Source of the DNA: Mageeibacillus sp. UBA1243
GTDB taxonomy: Bacteria > Bacillota > Clostridia > UBA1212
Reading direction: 5' to 3'
NCBI GenBank assembly: GCA_002308595.1
Contig: DBWH01000023.1
Location: forward strand, 1-37,090
DNA length: 37,090 nt
Part shown: positions 17,244 to 25,636 of the stretch, piece by piece
Layout: each line of letters begins with the position of its first letter
How positions within the stretch are numbered: the first letter of the stretch is position 1
Translations under genes and position numbers: made by a program
Notes under the pieces: model-generated
The model's input: the letters and a program-made list of their open reading frames with translations, nothing else
Database searches by the model: none
What the model was told of the DNA's origin: nothing

Positions 17244-17675
17244 ATGGCTGACGGAAAGTACGAGAAGATAATAAGTCTGCCGCACCACGTTTCGAAGGTG
17301 CATCCGCAGCTTTCAAAGGAGAGCTACGCCGCTCAGTTTTCGCCTTTTGCGGCGCTAACGGGCTACGACGACATCGTTTTTGAGACGGCAAGGTACACCG
17401 AGGAGCGCAGCGAGGGAACCGATTCACAGAGCATTGAGCTTGACAGGAAGCTTTCGTTCGTGCTCGCGGAGCTTGAAAAGGGATATTTTCCGGAAATATC
17501 GGTGAGGTACTTCAGAAAGGACGCGACCAAAGAGGGCGGTGAATATCTTATCTTTCGCGGAAACGTCAAGAAGATTGATTTCGGAAAGAAAAAGATTGTA
17601 TTTACCGACGGGAGCGTGATCTTCGCGTCTGACGTTGCGGATATTTACGCGGAGTTCATTGGCGATACGGACTGA
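17244..17675 (+). CDS. YolD-like protein, partner of the Y-family polymerase
   Basis: The 143-residue protein has the YolD hallmark LPHHVSKVHPQLSKESYAAQ followed by FSPFAALTGYDD (residues about 12-45). The remainder is a small beta-barrel-like region (YLIFRGNVKKIDFGKKKIVF). In Firmicutes these proteins are encoded directly next to UvrX-type polymerases and are thought to modulate them, roughly the place UmuD holds in Proteobacteria; no peptidase residues are present. Only 3 bp separate it from the polymerase stop, so translation is coupled. Confidence 0.85.
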   Translation: MADGKYEKIISLPHHVSKVHPQLSKESYAAQFSPFAALTGYDDIVFETARYTEERSEGTDSQSIELDRKLSFVLAELEKGYFPEISVRYFRKDATKEGGEYLIFRGNVKKIDFGKKKIVFTDGSVIFASDVADIYAEFIGDTD

Positions 17676-17753
17676 AACCGCCTGTGCTTAAAGGGTGATT
17701 CAATGGAGAAGCGCTAAACTTTGCGCGTGATTTTTAAAACGGGAGAAACCGGT

Positions 17754-18278
17754 ATGGCGGTGAAAAAATATAAAGACGTAAGTTTTGTAAAGCTCTGTGA
17801 TGGCGACTGCGATGGTATTGCCGAAATGTCGCGCCTTGCGACTGCGATCGTTCGCGATTACTACGACCCGATTCTCGGAACTGCTCAGAACGACTACATG
17901 CTCGCACTTTTTCAGTCTGAGAGCGCGATAAAAAATCAGCTTAAGCACGGCGCGGAGTACAGATTTATTGAAGCAGACGGAAAGCACATAGGCTTTATGG
18001 CCTTTTACCCGAAGGAGGACTTCCTCTACCTCAGCAAGTTCTACATTGAGGCGTCTTCGAGGGGAAAAGGCGCGGGCGGAAAGGCGCTCTTTTACCTTGG
18101 CGATTTTGCGGGGAAGCTTGGCCTTCACAGCATACGGCTTAACGTTAACAAGCACAACTATGACTCGATCGGTTTTTACGAGAGCAAGGGCTTTGTGAAG
18201 ATTCGCGACGAGGTCAACGATATAGGCAACGGATTTGTAATGGACGATTATGTGTATGAACTGAAGGTTCACGCTTAG
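17754..18278 (+). CDS. GNAT family N-acetyltransferase
   Basis: With ATG 17754 (after GGGAG) the protein has 174 residues; an in-frame TTG at 17721 is less likely. The acetyl-CoA-binding motif A is seen in YLSKFYIEASSRGKGAGGKA (about 101-120) with the R-G-x-G-x-G pyrophosphate loop, followed by motif B NVNKHNYDSIGFYESKGFV. The acceptor (an amine on a small molecule or protein) cannot be inferred. It sits between the YolD-like gene and the alpha-galactosidase in one transcription direction with short gaps. Confidence 0.82.
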   Translation: MAVKKYKDVSFVKLCDGDCDGIAEMSRLATAIVRDYYDPILGTAQNDYMLALFQSESAIKNQLKHGAEYRFIEADGKHIGFMAFYPKEDFLYLSKFYIEASSRGKGAGGKALFYLGDFAGKLGLHSIRLNVNKHNYDSIGFYESKGFVKIRDEVNDIGNGFVMDDYVYELKVHA

Positions 18279-18298
18279 TAAAGGAACGGAGAAGGGCA

Positions 18299-20002
18299 AT
18301 GGTAATTTTTAACGAAAAAAAAGAGGAAATCAGACCGTTTAAGTCGGAGGGCGGGATCGAGTATTTCAGCCTCGAAGAGGGCGTTTACAACTTTACCGCC
18401 AAGATGGTTGAGGCGCGAATGCTCTGGACGCCCGTGTGTATGCGGGACCATATGATACGCCAATGGTGGAACCCCACGAACAACGACTCAAACTTCCAGT
18501 ACGGCTCGCCGGTGATTGCTACGATTGACGGAAACGGAAATAACTTCATGACTCTTGCATTGGCGGATTCGGTGAAGACTTCGAGGATTTCGTTCAGCGT
18601 TGACGATTTGAGCCAGAAGGACGAGTTCCTTTTCAGGGTCGAAACCGCGAAGGACGGAGTTTTCCAGAAACGCACACCCGGAAACGTTCTGCGCATCGAC
18701 ACGAGGAAGATCCCTTACTACGAGGCAATCCTTGACGCAGGCACGTTTATGAGGCAGAACCTCAGCTTTGCCGCCAAGGTTCCCGACAACGCCGAACTCC
18801 CGCTTTACTCGTCCTGGTACAACTTCCACCAGAATCCGAGGCAGGACCTGCTCACGAAAGAGCTTGACGAGGCCGCAAAGCTCGGCTTCAAAACGGTTAT
18901 TCTTGACGACGGCTGGCAGTTCGAGGACGACGTCACGGGCGACTACTACCTGTGCGGCGACTGGCACGTTGCGGAGAACAAATTCCCCGATTTTAAGGGC
19001 TTCTGCGACCACGTGCACGAACTCGGAATGAAGCTCATCATGTGGTTCCCCGTGCCTTTTGTAGGCTACAACACAAAAGATTTTAAGCGTTTTGAGAACA
19101 AGTTCGCGACGAAGCTTGACCCTATGAGGGCGGGCGTGCTTGACGTAAGATACAAGGAGTGCCGCGAGTACATAATCGGCCTTTACGAGGAATATGTTGA
19201 AAAGTTCGGTATTGACGGCTTGAAGCTTGACTTTGTGGATGCGCTTAACATTCCCGATTTCACGCTGCCTCCCGTAAACGACGAAATGGACCACGACAGG
19301 CTGAACTACGCGGTGCTGACGCTCATGGACGAGATTTACAACCGTATGACGGCGCGCAACCCTGACTTCCTGTTTGAATTCAGGCAGTGGTACGTGGGCG
19401 CCGAGATGGTGAACCACGCCAATATGATCCGCGTCTGCGACTGCGCCTACGATTCGGCCACAAACCGCATCGGAATCGCTTCTTTAAGGATGCTTGATGC
19501 AAAGACGGCGGTTCACTCAGACATGCTTCTCTGGGCAAAGGACGAGACATGCGACAACCTCGCAAGGCAGCTTCTTGACGTCATGTTCTCTGTTCCTCAG
19601 ATTTCGGTACTTCTCACAAAGAGCACCGGGGAGCAGAAGACCCTTGTCGGAAACTTTGTTTCATACTGGACTGAGAACAGGGACGTACTCATCCACGGAA
19701 AGATTATTCCCGGACTTCCCGACTACAACTATGAGTTTATTACCGCAGAGAAAGACGGCCGCAGGATTACTGTTCTCTACGGAACAACTGCTTTTGTGCT
19801 TTCCGGACTTGACGAGGACGTATTCAACGCGACTTCAAAGAAATACGTTGTCGCGGCGGTTGAGGGCAAGGTTGACACAGAAAAACTGAGTTATAAGGTT
19901 TATGATTACTTCAAAAATGTGCTTTTTGAGGGAAAAATAGGTGATAAGAGACAGTTTGAGGTTCCCGTTGGCGGTATGCTTAGAATCACGGGTGAGCGTT
20001 AA
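18299..20002 (+). CDS. Alpha-galactosidase, GH36-like (clan GH-D)
   Basis: The 567-residue protein lacks a signal peptide. The catalytic barrel contains LGFKTVILDDGWQFED (about 195-210), GMKLIMWFPVPFVG, the nucleophile segment FGIDGLKLDFVDALN (Asp311) and the probable acid/base segment RVCDCAYDSATNR (Asp381). These are clan GH-D motifs of GH36 enzymes, which remove alpha-1,6-galactose from melibiose, raffinose or galactomannan fragments. It is shorter than the usual 700-residue GH36 proteins because the N-terminal sandwich is reduced. Start ATG 18299 follows GGAGAAGG. With the beta-mannosidase upstream on the other strand it would make a galactomannan-oligosaccharide finishing pair. Confidence 0.82.
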   Translation: MVIFNEKKEEIRPFKSEGGIEYFSLEEGVYNFTAKMVEARMLWTPVCMRDHMIRQWWNPTNNDSNFQYGSPVIATIDGNGNNFMTLALADSVKTSRISFSVDDLSQKDEFLFRVETAKDGVFQKRTPGNVLRIDTRKIPYYEAILDAGTFMRQNLSFAAKVPDNAELPLYSSWYNFHQNPRQDLLTKELDEAAKLGFKTVILDDGWQFEDDVTGDYYLCGDWHVAENKFPDFKGFCDHVHELGMKLIMWFPVPFVGYNTKDFKRFENKFATKLDPMRAGVLDVRYKECREYIIGLYEEYVEKFGIDGLKLDFVDALNIPDFTLPPVNDEMDHDRLNYAVLTLMDEIYNRMTARNPDFLFEFRQWYVGAEMVNHANMIRVCDCAYDSATNRIGIASLRMLDAKTAVHSDMLLWAKDETCDNLARQLLDVMFSVPQISVLLTKSTGEQKTLVGNFVSYWTENRDVLIHGKIIPGLPDYNYEFITAEKDGRRITVLYGTTAFVLSGLDEDVFNATSKKYVVAAVEGKVDTEKLSYKVYDYFKNVLFEGKIGDKRQFEVPVGGMLRITGER

Positions 20003-20044
20003 AGCGTCTCAGTTACAAATGAAAAAGATCGGAAAGAGTGTATT

Positions 20045-20719
20045 ATGTCTAAACTGATTAAAAGAATTATTGTTGCGGTTCTTATCGTTGTCCTGCTCCT
20101 CGGACTTGCCACGCTTGTGATGAACCTTATTGTTATCGGCGGAAGCAAACCCGGCATTAAGAGCGACTACAGGAACCTCAGTATCAGGGATGCGGACTGC
20201 ATTATGGTTCTCGGCTGCAGTGTAAAGCCTGACGGGACTCCGAGTGATATGCTGAAAGACCGTATGCTTAAGGGCGTTGAGCTTTACAAGGCGGGCGTAG
20301 CGCCTAAGCTTCTTCTGAGCGGAGACCACGGTACTCAAGGGTATGACGAGGTTACGTGCATGAAGGAGTTTGCGATAAGCCGCGGTGTTCCGCCGGAGGA
20401 TATATTCCTTGACCACGCGGGATTCTGCACGTACGACTCAGTCGTGAGGGCAAAAAAGGTTTTCGGCGTAAAGAAGCTTATTATAGTTACGCAGGAGTAC
20501 CATCTGTACAGGGCGGTCTATATTGCGCGCTCGTACGGAATTGAGTGCGAGGGCGTTTACAGCGACCCGACGTGGTACTCGGGACAGGCTAAGCGCGACA
20601 TACGCGAGATATTCGGAAGTTGCAAGGACTTCCTCACGACGACGTTCAGGACGAGTCCGAAATACCTTGGCGACAGTATTTCGCTTGAGGGCGACGGAAG
20701 GGTCACTCACGGGGATTGA
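20045..20719 (+). CDS. SanA/YdcF-like (DUF218) membrane protein
   Basis: The 224-residue protein has one N-terminal membrane helix (IIVAVLIVVLLLGLATLVMN, 8-27) and an extracellular DUF218 domain: DADCIMVLGCSVKPDGTPSD, KLLLSGDH, YDEVTCMKEFAISRGVPPED and TQEYHLYRAVYIARSYGIE. The family (E. coli SanA, YdcF) affects envelope integrity and vancomycin exclusion; its reaction is unknown, though the fold binds nucleotide-like ligands. It starts 42 bp after the alpha-galactosidase and ends the run with a terminator. Confidence 0.85.
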   Translation: MSKLIKRIIVAVLIVVLLLGLATLVMNLIVIGGSKPGIKSDYRNLSIRDADCIMVLGCSVKPDGTPSDMLKDRMLKGVELYKAGVAPKLLLSGDHGTQGYDEVTCMKEFAISRGVPPEDIFLDHAGFCTYDSVVRAKKVFGVKKLIIVTQEYHLYRAVYIARSYGIECEGVYSDPTWYSGQAKRDIREIFGSCKDFLTTTFRTSPKYLGDSISLEGDGRVTHGD

Positions 20720-20753
20720 AACCTTTTCGCTTCGAAAAGTCATAACGTTTAAA

Positions 20754-20796
20754 GCGCCTTTTTTCAACTGATTTCATTTGAAAGAAAGCGCTTTTT
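20754..20796 (+). terminator. Rho-independent terminator after the SanA-like gene
   Basis: GCGC-c-TTTTTTCAA pairs with TTGAAAGAAA-GCGC as a stem of about 14 bp with one mismatch and one G-U pair (20754-20791), then TTTTT. It ends the polymerase to SanA run. Confidence 0.7.
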
Positions 20797-20893
20797 ATTG
20801 TAAAATCAGCTTAGTTTTCTAAGCGGGATATGATCGCTTTAAGAGGTTCGGAGGACAAAGGTTCCTTCCGGATTTTAAGGAGGATGTTTGGAT

Positions 20894-22990
20894 ATGTCGA
20901 AAAATAACAGGAAATTCGGGTTTCCGGTTGCTTTGCTTCTGATCGTATTGGCGGTGGCGCTGCTCGCTTCCTGCGCAAAGGGTCCCGCGGTTGACCCCAA
21001 ACAGCAGGAGGAGGAACAGAGAAGGCAGGAGGCGCTTGCCGCGGCAACACAAAGTGCCGAGAGCTATTTTGCAGAGTACAATGCGACGCTCATTAAGCGG
21101 GGCTACGGCGGAATTCAGGACGGCGAGCTTTATTCCGAGGGCGGATTCTTCTTTGTTTACGAAAACAGTGCCGCAAAGAACATCTCCGAGGAAGATTACA
21201 CAAGGCTTCTTTCCGAAAAGCCTGTCATAATTAACATAATTTTCCTCATCCCTGACGGCGCGGGATTCGGCTCTTACGACTACGCCAATGCATACAAGAC
21301 AAAGTACGCGGCTACCGCGACTGACGGCATTGTCGACGGTATTAAAGACACCGAAACGACCTATATGGGCACCACGCTCACAACGAACAGGATAGAGGGA
21401 ATGGAAGTTTACTCCCTTTACCTCGATCAGTTCATGATCGCTCACGCGGACACGTCAATGACCCACATGGCGGGCCACTCGGCAACGGACTCAGCCGCTG
21501 CGGGAACGGCGCTCCTCTGCGGAACAAAGACCGACTACACGATGACGGGTATGAAGGCAGACTTTTCGCCTGTCGCAAACATACTTGAGGCATCAAGGCT
21601 TGACGGCAAATCAACGGGCTTCGTCACCACCAAATGCCTTGTCGATGCGACTCCCTCCGCGGGGACGGTTCACGTTATGAGAAGGCCTGACCAGGACAGC
21701 TGCGCATACCAGGAGGACGCCTCGCACCAGCTTCTCAACTCGCTTATAGACGTTGAGCTCTGCTACGGCTCCGACGGCGGCTACGTGAAGGCTGCATCCA
21801 AGTACAGCGACAAGCTCATTATTAACGACGACAGGGCGGAAAACCACGGATATACGGTTGTAACCGACGTTGAAACGCTTGAAAAAGCTGTAAAATCAGG
21901 CGCAACAAAGCTTTTCTCTAAGTTCCAGCTGAATTACGCCGAGATGATCGACGAGGGGAAGAACCTCTCCAAGACCAACTACAATATGGGCACAAACGCC
22001 TGGAACACCGACTACCAGGGCCACCACATCCTCTACGACGTTGACGCCGAAGCCGGAAAAGACCTGACCCTCATGGACCTCGCCAAGGCGGCTCTCGAAG
22101 TTCTTGACAGGAATATCGCCAATCCGAACGGCTTCTGCCTCGTCATTGAAGGCGGCGCGATAGACAATGCGGCCGAGCAGAGATACGCCAAGGAGGCCGT
22201 CGGCGATTACCTCGCATTCGACGAAGTTTTCGGATACTGCGTGAACTTTGCGATGAAGAGGGGCGACACTATAGTTGTTGCATGCCCCGACCACGACTCC
22301 GGCGGCTTCTACAACCCCGCAACGCAGAGCGAGGCTCCCAACAAAGGAAACAAAGCCGGCAAGGCTTTCACCGACATTGACGCTTTCTGCGAGGCTCTTC
22401 ACGACGGACTCGTTGCCGACAACACGGTCGTCGGAGGTCAGGTGACAGGCCACTCTCCGCAGGACGTACCCGTATGGCTCTACGCGCCGGACAGTGTAAG
22501 GACTGAAATATTAAGCAGGCTCGGTCTTCCCGGAGACGCTTCGACAGAGAAGGTAAGGGAAGGAAAGTTCTACGACGGAACCGTCTTAAACGACGATTAT
22601 AAAATCAACAACTCCGATATCGCGGAGGCTGTGATCGAAGCCGCAAGGATTACAAAGCTTGATATCGCAACGAAGAAGCTTTTTAATCCTGTATACGACA
22701 ATAACGACCCCGAAAAGTATTCTTTCGGAACATATGACGAAGAGACAGGCGTCTTCACCTTCGCAAACGGCGCCAGGGTGACAAGAAACAGCCGCACGTT
22801 CGCCGACGCCTCGGGAAACGAGCACACCATAAAGTGCGGACTCCCGATTTACATAACCAATCCTGCCGCCTATCACTATGAGGACGGCTCGGACAAGACT
22901 GCAAAGAAAGGCAAAGCCTGCGCGGTATTCTACGTGCCTGAAGAGGTGCTGGATGTCATTGGCTATAATGCTGAGGAGGGCGGAAACTGA
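20894..22990 (+). CDS. Alkaline phosphatase family lipoprotein
   Basis: From ATG 20894 the protein has 698 residues; an in-frame TTG at 20888 also fits the AAGGAGGA site. The signal peptide ends in L-A-S-C (Cys27), so it is a surface lipoprotein. The PhoA-type core has the metal Asp in IPDGAGFG (Asp121), the nucleophile in GHSATDSAAAGTALLCGTKT (Ser200), FVTTKCLVDATPS, and the metal residues in VACPDHDSGGF. A long insertion lies between the two halves, and the C-terminal 100 residues form an extra domain. It would hydrolyse phosphate monoesters outside the cell and release phosphate. It is followed after 30 bp by the FTR-like gene. Confidence 0.88.
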   Translation: MSKNNRKFGFPVALLLIVLAVALLASCAKGPAVDPKQQEEEQRRQEALAAATQSAESYFAEYNATLIKRGYGGIQDGELYSEGGFFFVYENSAAKNISEEDYTRLLSEKPVIINIIFLIPDGAGFGSYDYANAYKTKYAATATDGIVDGIKDTETTYMGTTLTTNRIEGMEVYSLYLDQFMIAHADTSMTHMAGHSATDSAAAGTALLCGTKTDYTMTGMKADFSPVANILEASRLDGKSTGFVTTKCLVDATPSAGTVHVMRRPDQDSCAYQEDASHQLLNSLIDVELCYGSDGGYVKAASKYSDKLIINDDRAENHGYTVVTDVETLEKAVKSGATKLFSKFQLNYAEMIDEGKNLSKTNYNMGTNAWNTDYQGHHILYDVDAEAGKDLTLMDLAKAALEVLDRNIANPNGFCLVIEGGAIDNAAEQRYAKEAVGDYLAFDEVFGYCVNFAMKRGDTIVVACPDHDSGGFYNPATQSEAPNKGNKAGKAFTDIDAFCEALHDGLVADNTVVGGQVTGHSPQDVPVWLYAPDSVRTEILSRLGLPGDASTEKVREGKFYDGTVLNDDYKINNSDIAEAVIEAARITKLDIATKKLFNPVYDNNDPEKYSFGTYDEETGVFTFANGARVTRNSRTFADASGNEHTIKCGLPIYITNPAAYHYEDGSDKTAKKGKACAVFYVPEEVLDVIGYNAEEGGN

Positions 22991-23020
22991 GCTTTTCTTA
23001 ACGAAAATGAAGAGGTGCTT

Positions 23021-23224
23021 ATGAAGATTACCGAAAACGAAGATAAGGAAGTTGTAAAGATGATAAGGGACGGCCTTGTTGAGACAGGCGGATACTGCCC
23101 CTGCCGAAGGGAGAGGACACCCGACACAAAGTGCATGTGCAAAGAATTTCGCGACCAGATAAAGGACCCGAACTTCGAAGGGTACTGCCACTGTCTGCTT
23201 TACTATAAATCGCTTAAAGACTGA
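23021..23224 (+). CDS. Ferredoxin:thioredoxin reductase catalytic-chain-like Fe-S protein
   Basis: The 67-residue protein (start ATG 23021 after GAGG) carries three C-x-C motifs: YCPCRRERTPDTKCMCKEF (Cys26, 28, 38, 40) and GYCHCLLYYK (Cys56, 58). The CPC...CxC...CHC order is that of the ferredoxin:thioredoxin reductase catalytic subunit, which uses a 4Fe-4S cluster and an adjacent disulfide to pass electrons from ferredoxin to thioredoxin. The spacing (9 and 15 residues) differs from plant and cyanobacterial enzymes (16 and 8) and the protein is shorter, so it belongs to the compact version found in anaerobes. The thioredoxin gene lies 43 bp downstream, which strongly supports the assignment. 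No variable subunit is encoded nearby. Confidence 0.78.
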   Translation: MKITENEDKEVVKMIRDGLVETGGYCPCRRERTPDTKCMCKEFRDQIKDPNFEGYCHCLLYYKSLKD

Positions 23225-23267
23225 TTTGTCAGACTGAAACTAAACAAAACCGAAGGAGGTCAGAAAA

Positions 23268-23579
23268 ATGGCTGAAGTTAAAGTAACAAAGGATAATTTC
23301 GAAACCGAAGTGCTTAAGGCCGACAAGCCCGTTCTCGTTGATTTCTGGGCAACGTGGTGCGGCCCTTGCAGAATGCTCGCCCCCGTGCTTGCGGAGATTG
23401 ACGCGGAGTACGGAGACAAGGTCAAGGTGTGCAAGGTGAACGTCGATGAGGAGCCGGCACTTGCCGACAGATACGGTATCAGCGCGATACCCATGGTTTA
23501 CCTTTTCAAGGACGGAAAACCCGTTCGCTCGTCAATGGGATACAAGAAGAAAGAGGAACTCCTCAAGATTGTATTCTGA
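23268..23579 (+). CDS. trxA: Thioredoxin
   Basis: A 103-residue thioredoxin with the active site WATWCGPCRM (Cys31, Cys34) and the cis-proline segment ISAIPMVYLFKDG (Pro76). It reduces protein disulfides in the cytoplasm. AAGGAGGT seven bases before the ATG is a near-ideal ribosome binding site, indicating high expression. The gene follows the FTR-like protein, its likely reductase, and is closed by a terminator. Confidence 0.95.
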   Translation: MAEVKVTKDNFETEVLKADKPVLVDFWATWCGPCRMLAPVLAEIDAEYGDKVKVCKVNVDEEPALADRYGISAIPMVYLFKDGKPVRSSMGYKKKEELLKIVF

Positions 23580-23627
23580 AGAAACGTTGAGGCTTAAAAG
23601 CTTAGCGAAAGATTCTGAGGCTTCCGC

Positions 23628-23651
23628 AAAAGGAGACTTCGGACTCTTTTT
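23628..23651 (+). terminator. Rho-independent terminator after trxA
   Basis: AAAAGGAG-A-C pairs with G-A-CTCTTTTT around a TTCG tetraloop, with one A-A mismatch and one G-T pair, ending in five T. Confidence 0.65.
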
Positions 23652-23718
23652 ATGGGTGCGCATACGCGTTTCCTATACAAATCATAGCTTGACTGTTCTT
23701 TAAACGGTCGGGAAAGGC

Positions 23719-23747
23719 TTGATTTAACTGCCGCCAAATAATAGAAT
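23719..23747 (+). promoter_or_regulatory. Sigma-A promoter of the ABC exporter operon
   Basis: TTGATT (23719-23724) and TAGAAT (23742-23747) are 17 bp apart. The spacer contains CCGCCAA, one of the copies of the frequent hexamer in this window. The leader holds a very stable stem GCCGCGCG-GGA-CGCGCGGC (23786-23804) just before the ribosome binding site. Confidence 0.65.
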
Positions 23748-23827
23748 TGCAACCTGCCGTAAAACAGCGAAAACACGGCGGAAGAGCCGCGCGGGACGCG
23801 CGGCGTTAAGAAGGACCGAAAAACAAA

Positions 23828-25636
23828 ATGCTTCTGGGTAAACACCTAAACAAATATTACGGGAAATACTGGTTCCTGTTCCTTGGCGGTGTGCTTGCGC
23901 TGATCGTTGTTGACGTCGTGCAGCTTTACCTGCCGGAGTACCTTGGCAATCTCGTTGATCTGCTCAACGATTCGTCAAAGACCGGTGTGCCCGTCGATAC
24001 CGCCAAGGTAGGCAACCTCTGCCTCTGGCTTCTTTGTTTTGCGGGCATTATGTTCTCGGGCAGGATGCTTTGGCGGTTCAGTCTCTACACGGCTTCGTTC
24101 AAAACCGAGGCGGGGCTGAGAAGAGAGATGTTCATGAAGAGCGAGCGCCTGTCGCAGAAGTACTACGGGGAGACCAAAACGGGCTCCATTATGTCGTGGT
24201 TTACGACGGATCTTGACGAGATTCAGGAGTACACAGGCTTCGGAACGGTTCAGCTTGTCGATTCGACGTTCCTCGGGCTGATGGTCATCATACGCATGTT
24301 CAGGCTCGACTGGGTCATGGCGGTGTTTGCGATGATACCGATGATTCTGATCGTTATCTGGGGCGTGCTCGTTGAAAAGTTTACCGCTCAGAGATGGAAG
24401 GACCGCCAGGAGAAGTACGACAAGATGTATGACTTCACACAGGAGAACTTTTCGGGCATCAGCGTCGTAAAGGCGTTTGTCAAGGAAAACAAGGAAATCC
24501 ACGCATTCGCCAAGGTCGCGAGGAAGAACAAGGAGGCAAACCTCAGGTTCGTCAAAGTTCATATTGTTTTTGACACGCTCATAGAGCTCATTATAGGGCT
24601 TATACTTGCGCTCATCATGGGCTTCGGCTCGTGGTTTGTGTACGCTGCAATCAGCGGAAACCCCATCCGCATTTTCGGCCATGCAGTCAACATCGGCGCG
24701 GGTAAGCTCGTGACTTTCATTGGCTATTTCGATGCGCTCATCTGGCCGATGATAGCTCTCGGAATGCTCGTGACAATGCTCGGACGCGCCAAGGCTTCCC
24801 TTAAAAGGGTCAGTGCTTTTCTTGACACGCCTGAAGACGTGAAGGACTGCGAGGATGCGATTGAGCTTAAGAACGTAAGGGGCGATATCGAGTTTAAGAA
24901 TTTCTCGTTCTCTTATCCCGCAAAACCGGGCGTGGAGGTGCTTAAAAACGTTACGCTTAAGATAAATGCGGGCGAGCTCATTGGCGTTGTCGGAAGGGTT
25001 GGCTGCGGAAAGTCGTCGCTCTTAACGGCTCTCTCGAGGCTTTACAACTTAGATGAGGACTCTGTTTTCATTGACGGCAATGACATCATGAAATGCAAAA
25101 TCGCGTCAGTCAGGGACTCCGTGGCGTTTGTCTCGCAGGAGAATTTCCTTTTCTCATCAACAATCGAGAAGAACATTTCGTTCTCAAAGCCTGACGCGAC
25201 TATGGATGAGATTGAGAGGGCGGCAGAGTTTGCGGACGTTGCCGACAATATAAAGGCGTTCCCTGACGGCTACAAGACTGTCACGGGCGAGCGCGGCGTA
25301 ACCCTTTCGGGCGGCCAGAAGCAGCGCATTTCGCTTGCGAGGGCATACCTCAAAAGCGCTCCGATCATGATACTTGACGACTCGGTTTCTGCGGTTGACG
25401 TAAGAACCGAGGAACATATACTTGAAAACATCAGAAATGAGAGAAAAGGGCGCACCACGATCGTTATCGCGTCAAGAATCTCATCTGTCGCACACGCCGA
25501 CAGGATTCTTGTGCTGAATAACGGCGAGGTTGAGGCGTTTGACGCACCCGACAGGCTCTCCGGAATATCTCCCACCTACAGCAAGATGGTCGAGCTCCAG
25601 CAGCTTGAAGACGAGATCAAGGGAGGTGAGAGCTGA
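23828..25636 (+). CDS. ABC exporter half-transporter with degenerate ATPase site
   Basis: The 602-residue protein has six predicted membrane helices in the first 320 residues and a nucleotide-binding domain: Walker A GRVGCGKS (389-396), signature LSGGQ (493-497), Walker B IMILDD. The catalytic Glu position is Asp (Asp518) and the switch His is Ser (IVIASR, Ser549). The same changes are typical of one half of heterodimeric exporters such as TM287/288, BmrCD and LmrCD, where one of the two ATP sites is inactive. The partner gene overlaps by one base (TGATG). The family exports drugs, lipids or peptides; the substrate is unknown. Confidence 0.92.
   Translation: MLLGKHLNKYYGKYWFLFLGGVLALIVVDVVQLYLPEYLGNLVDLLNDSSKTGVPVDTAKVGNLCLWLLCFAGIMFSGRMLWRFSLYTASFKTEAGLRREMFMKSERLSQKYYGETKTGSIMSWFTTDLDEIQEYTGFGTVQLVDSTFLGLMVIIRMFRLDWVMAVFAMIPMILIVIWGVLVEKFTAQRWKDRQEKYDKMYDFTQENFSGISVVKAFVKENKEIHAFAKVARKNKEANLRFVKVHIVFDTLIELIIGLILALIMGFGSWFVYAAISGNPIRIFGHAVNIGAGKLVTFIGYFDALIWPMIALGMLVTMLGRAKASLKRVSAFLDTPEDVKDCEDAIELKNVRGDIEFKNFSFSYPAKPGVEVLKNVTLKINAGELIGVVGRVGCGKSSLLTALSRLYNLDEDSVFIDGNDIMKCKIASVRDSVAFVSQENFLFSSTIEKNISFSKPDATMDEIERAAEFADVADNIKAFPDGYKTVTGERGVTLSGGQKQRISLARAYLKSAPIMILDDSVSAVDVRTEEHILENIRNERKGRTTIVIASRISSVAHADRILVLNNGEVEAFDAPDRLSGISPTYSKMVELQQLEDEIKGGES

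Noticed and set aside
18488..19417. 309-codon minus-strand frame
   Set aside because: Shadow of the alpha-galactosidase gene, whose catalytic motifs are intact on the plus strand.
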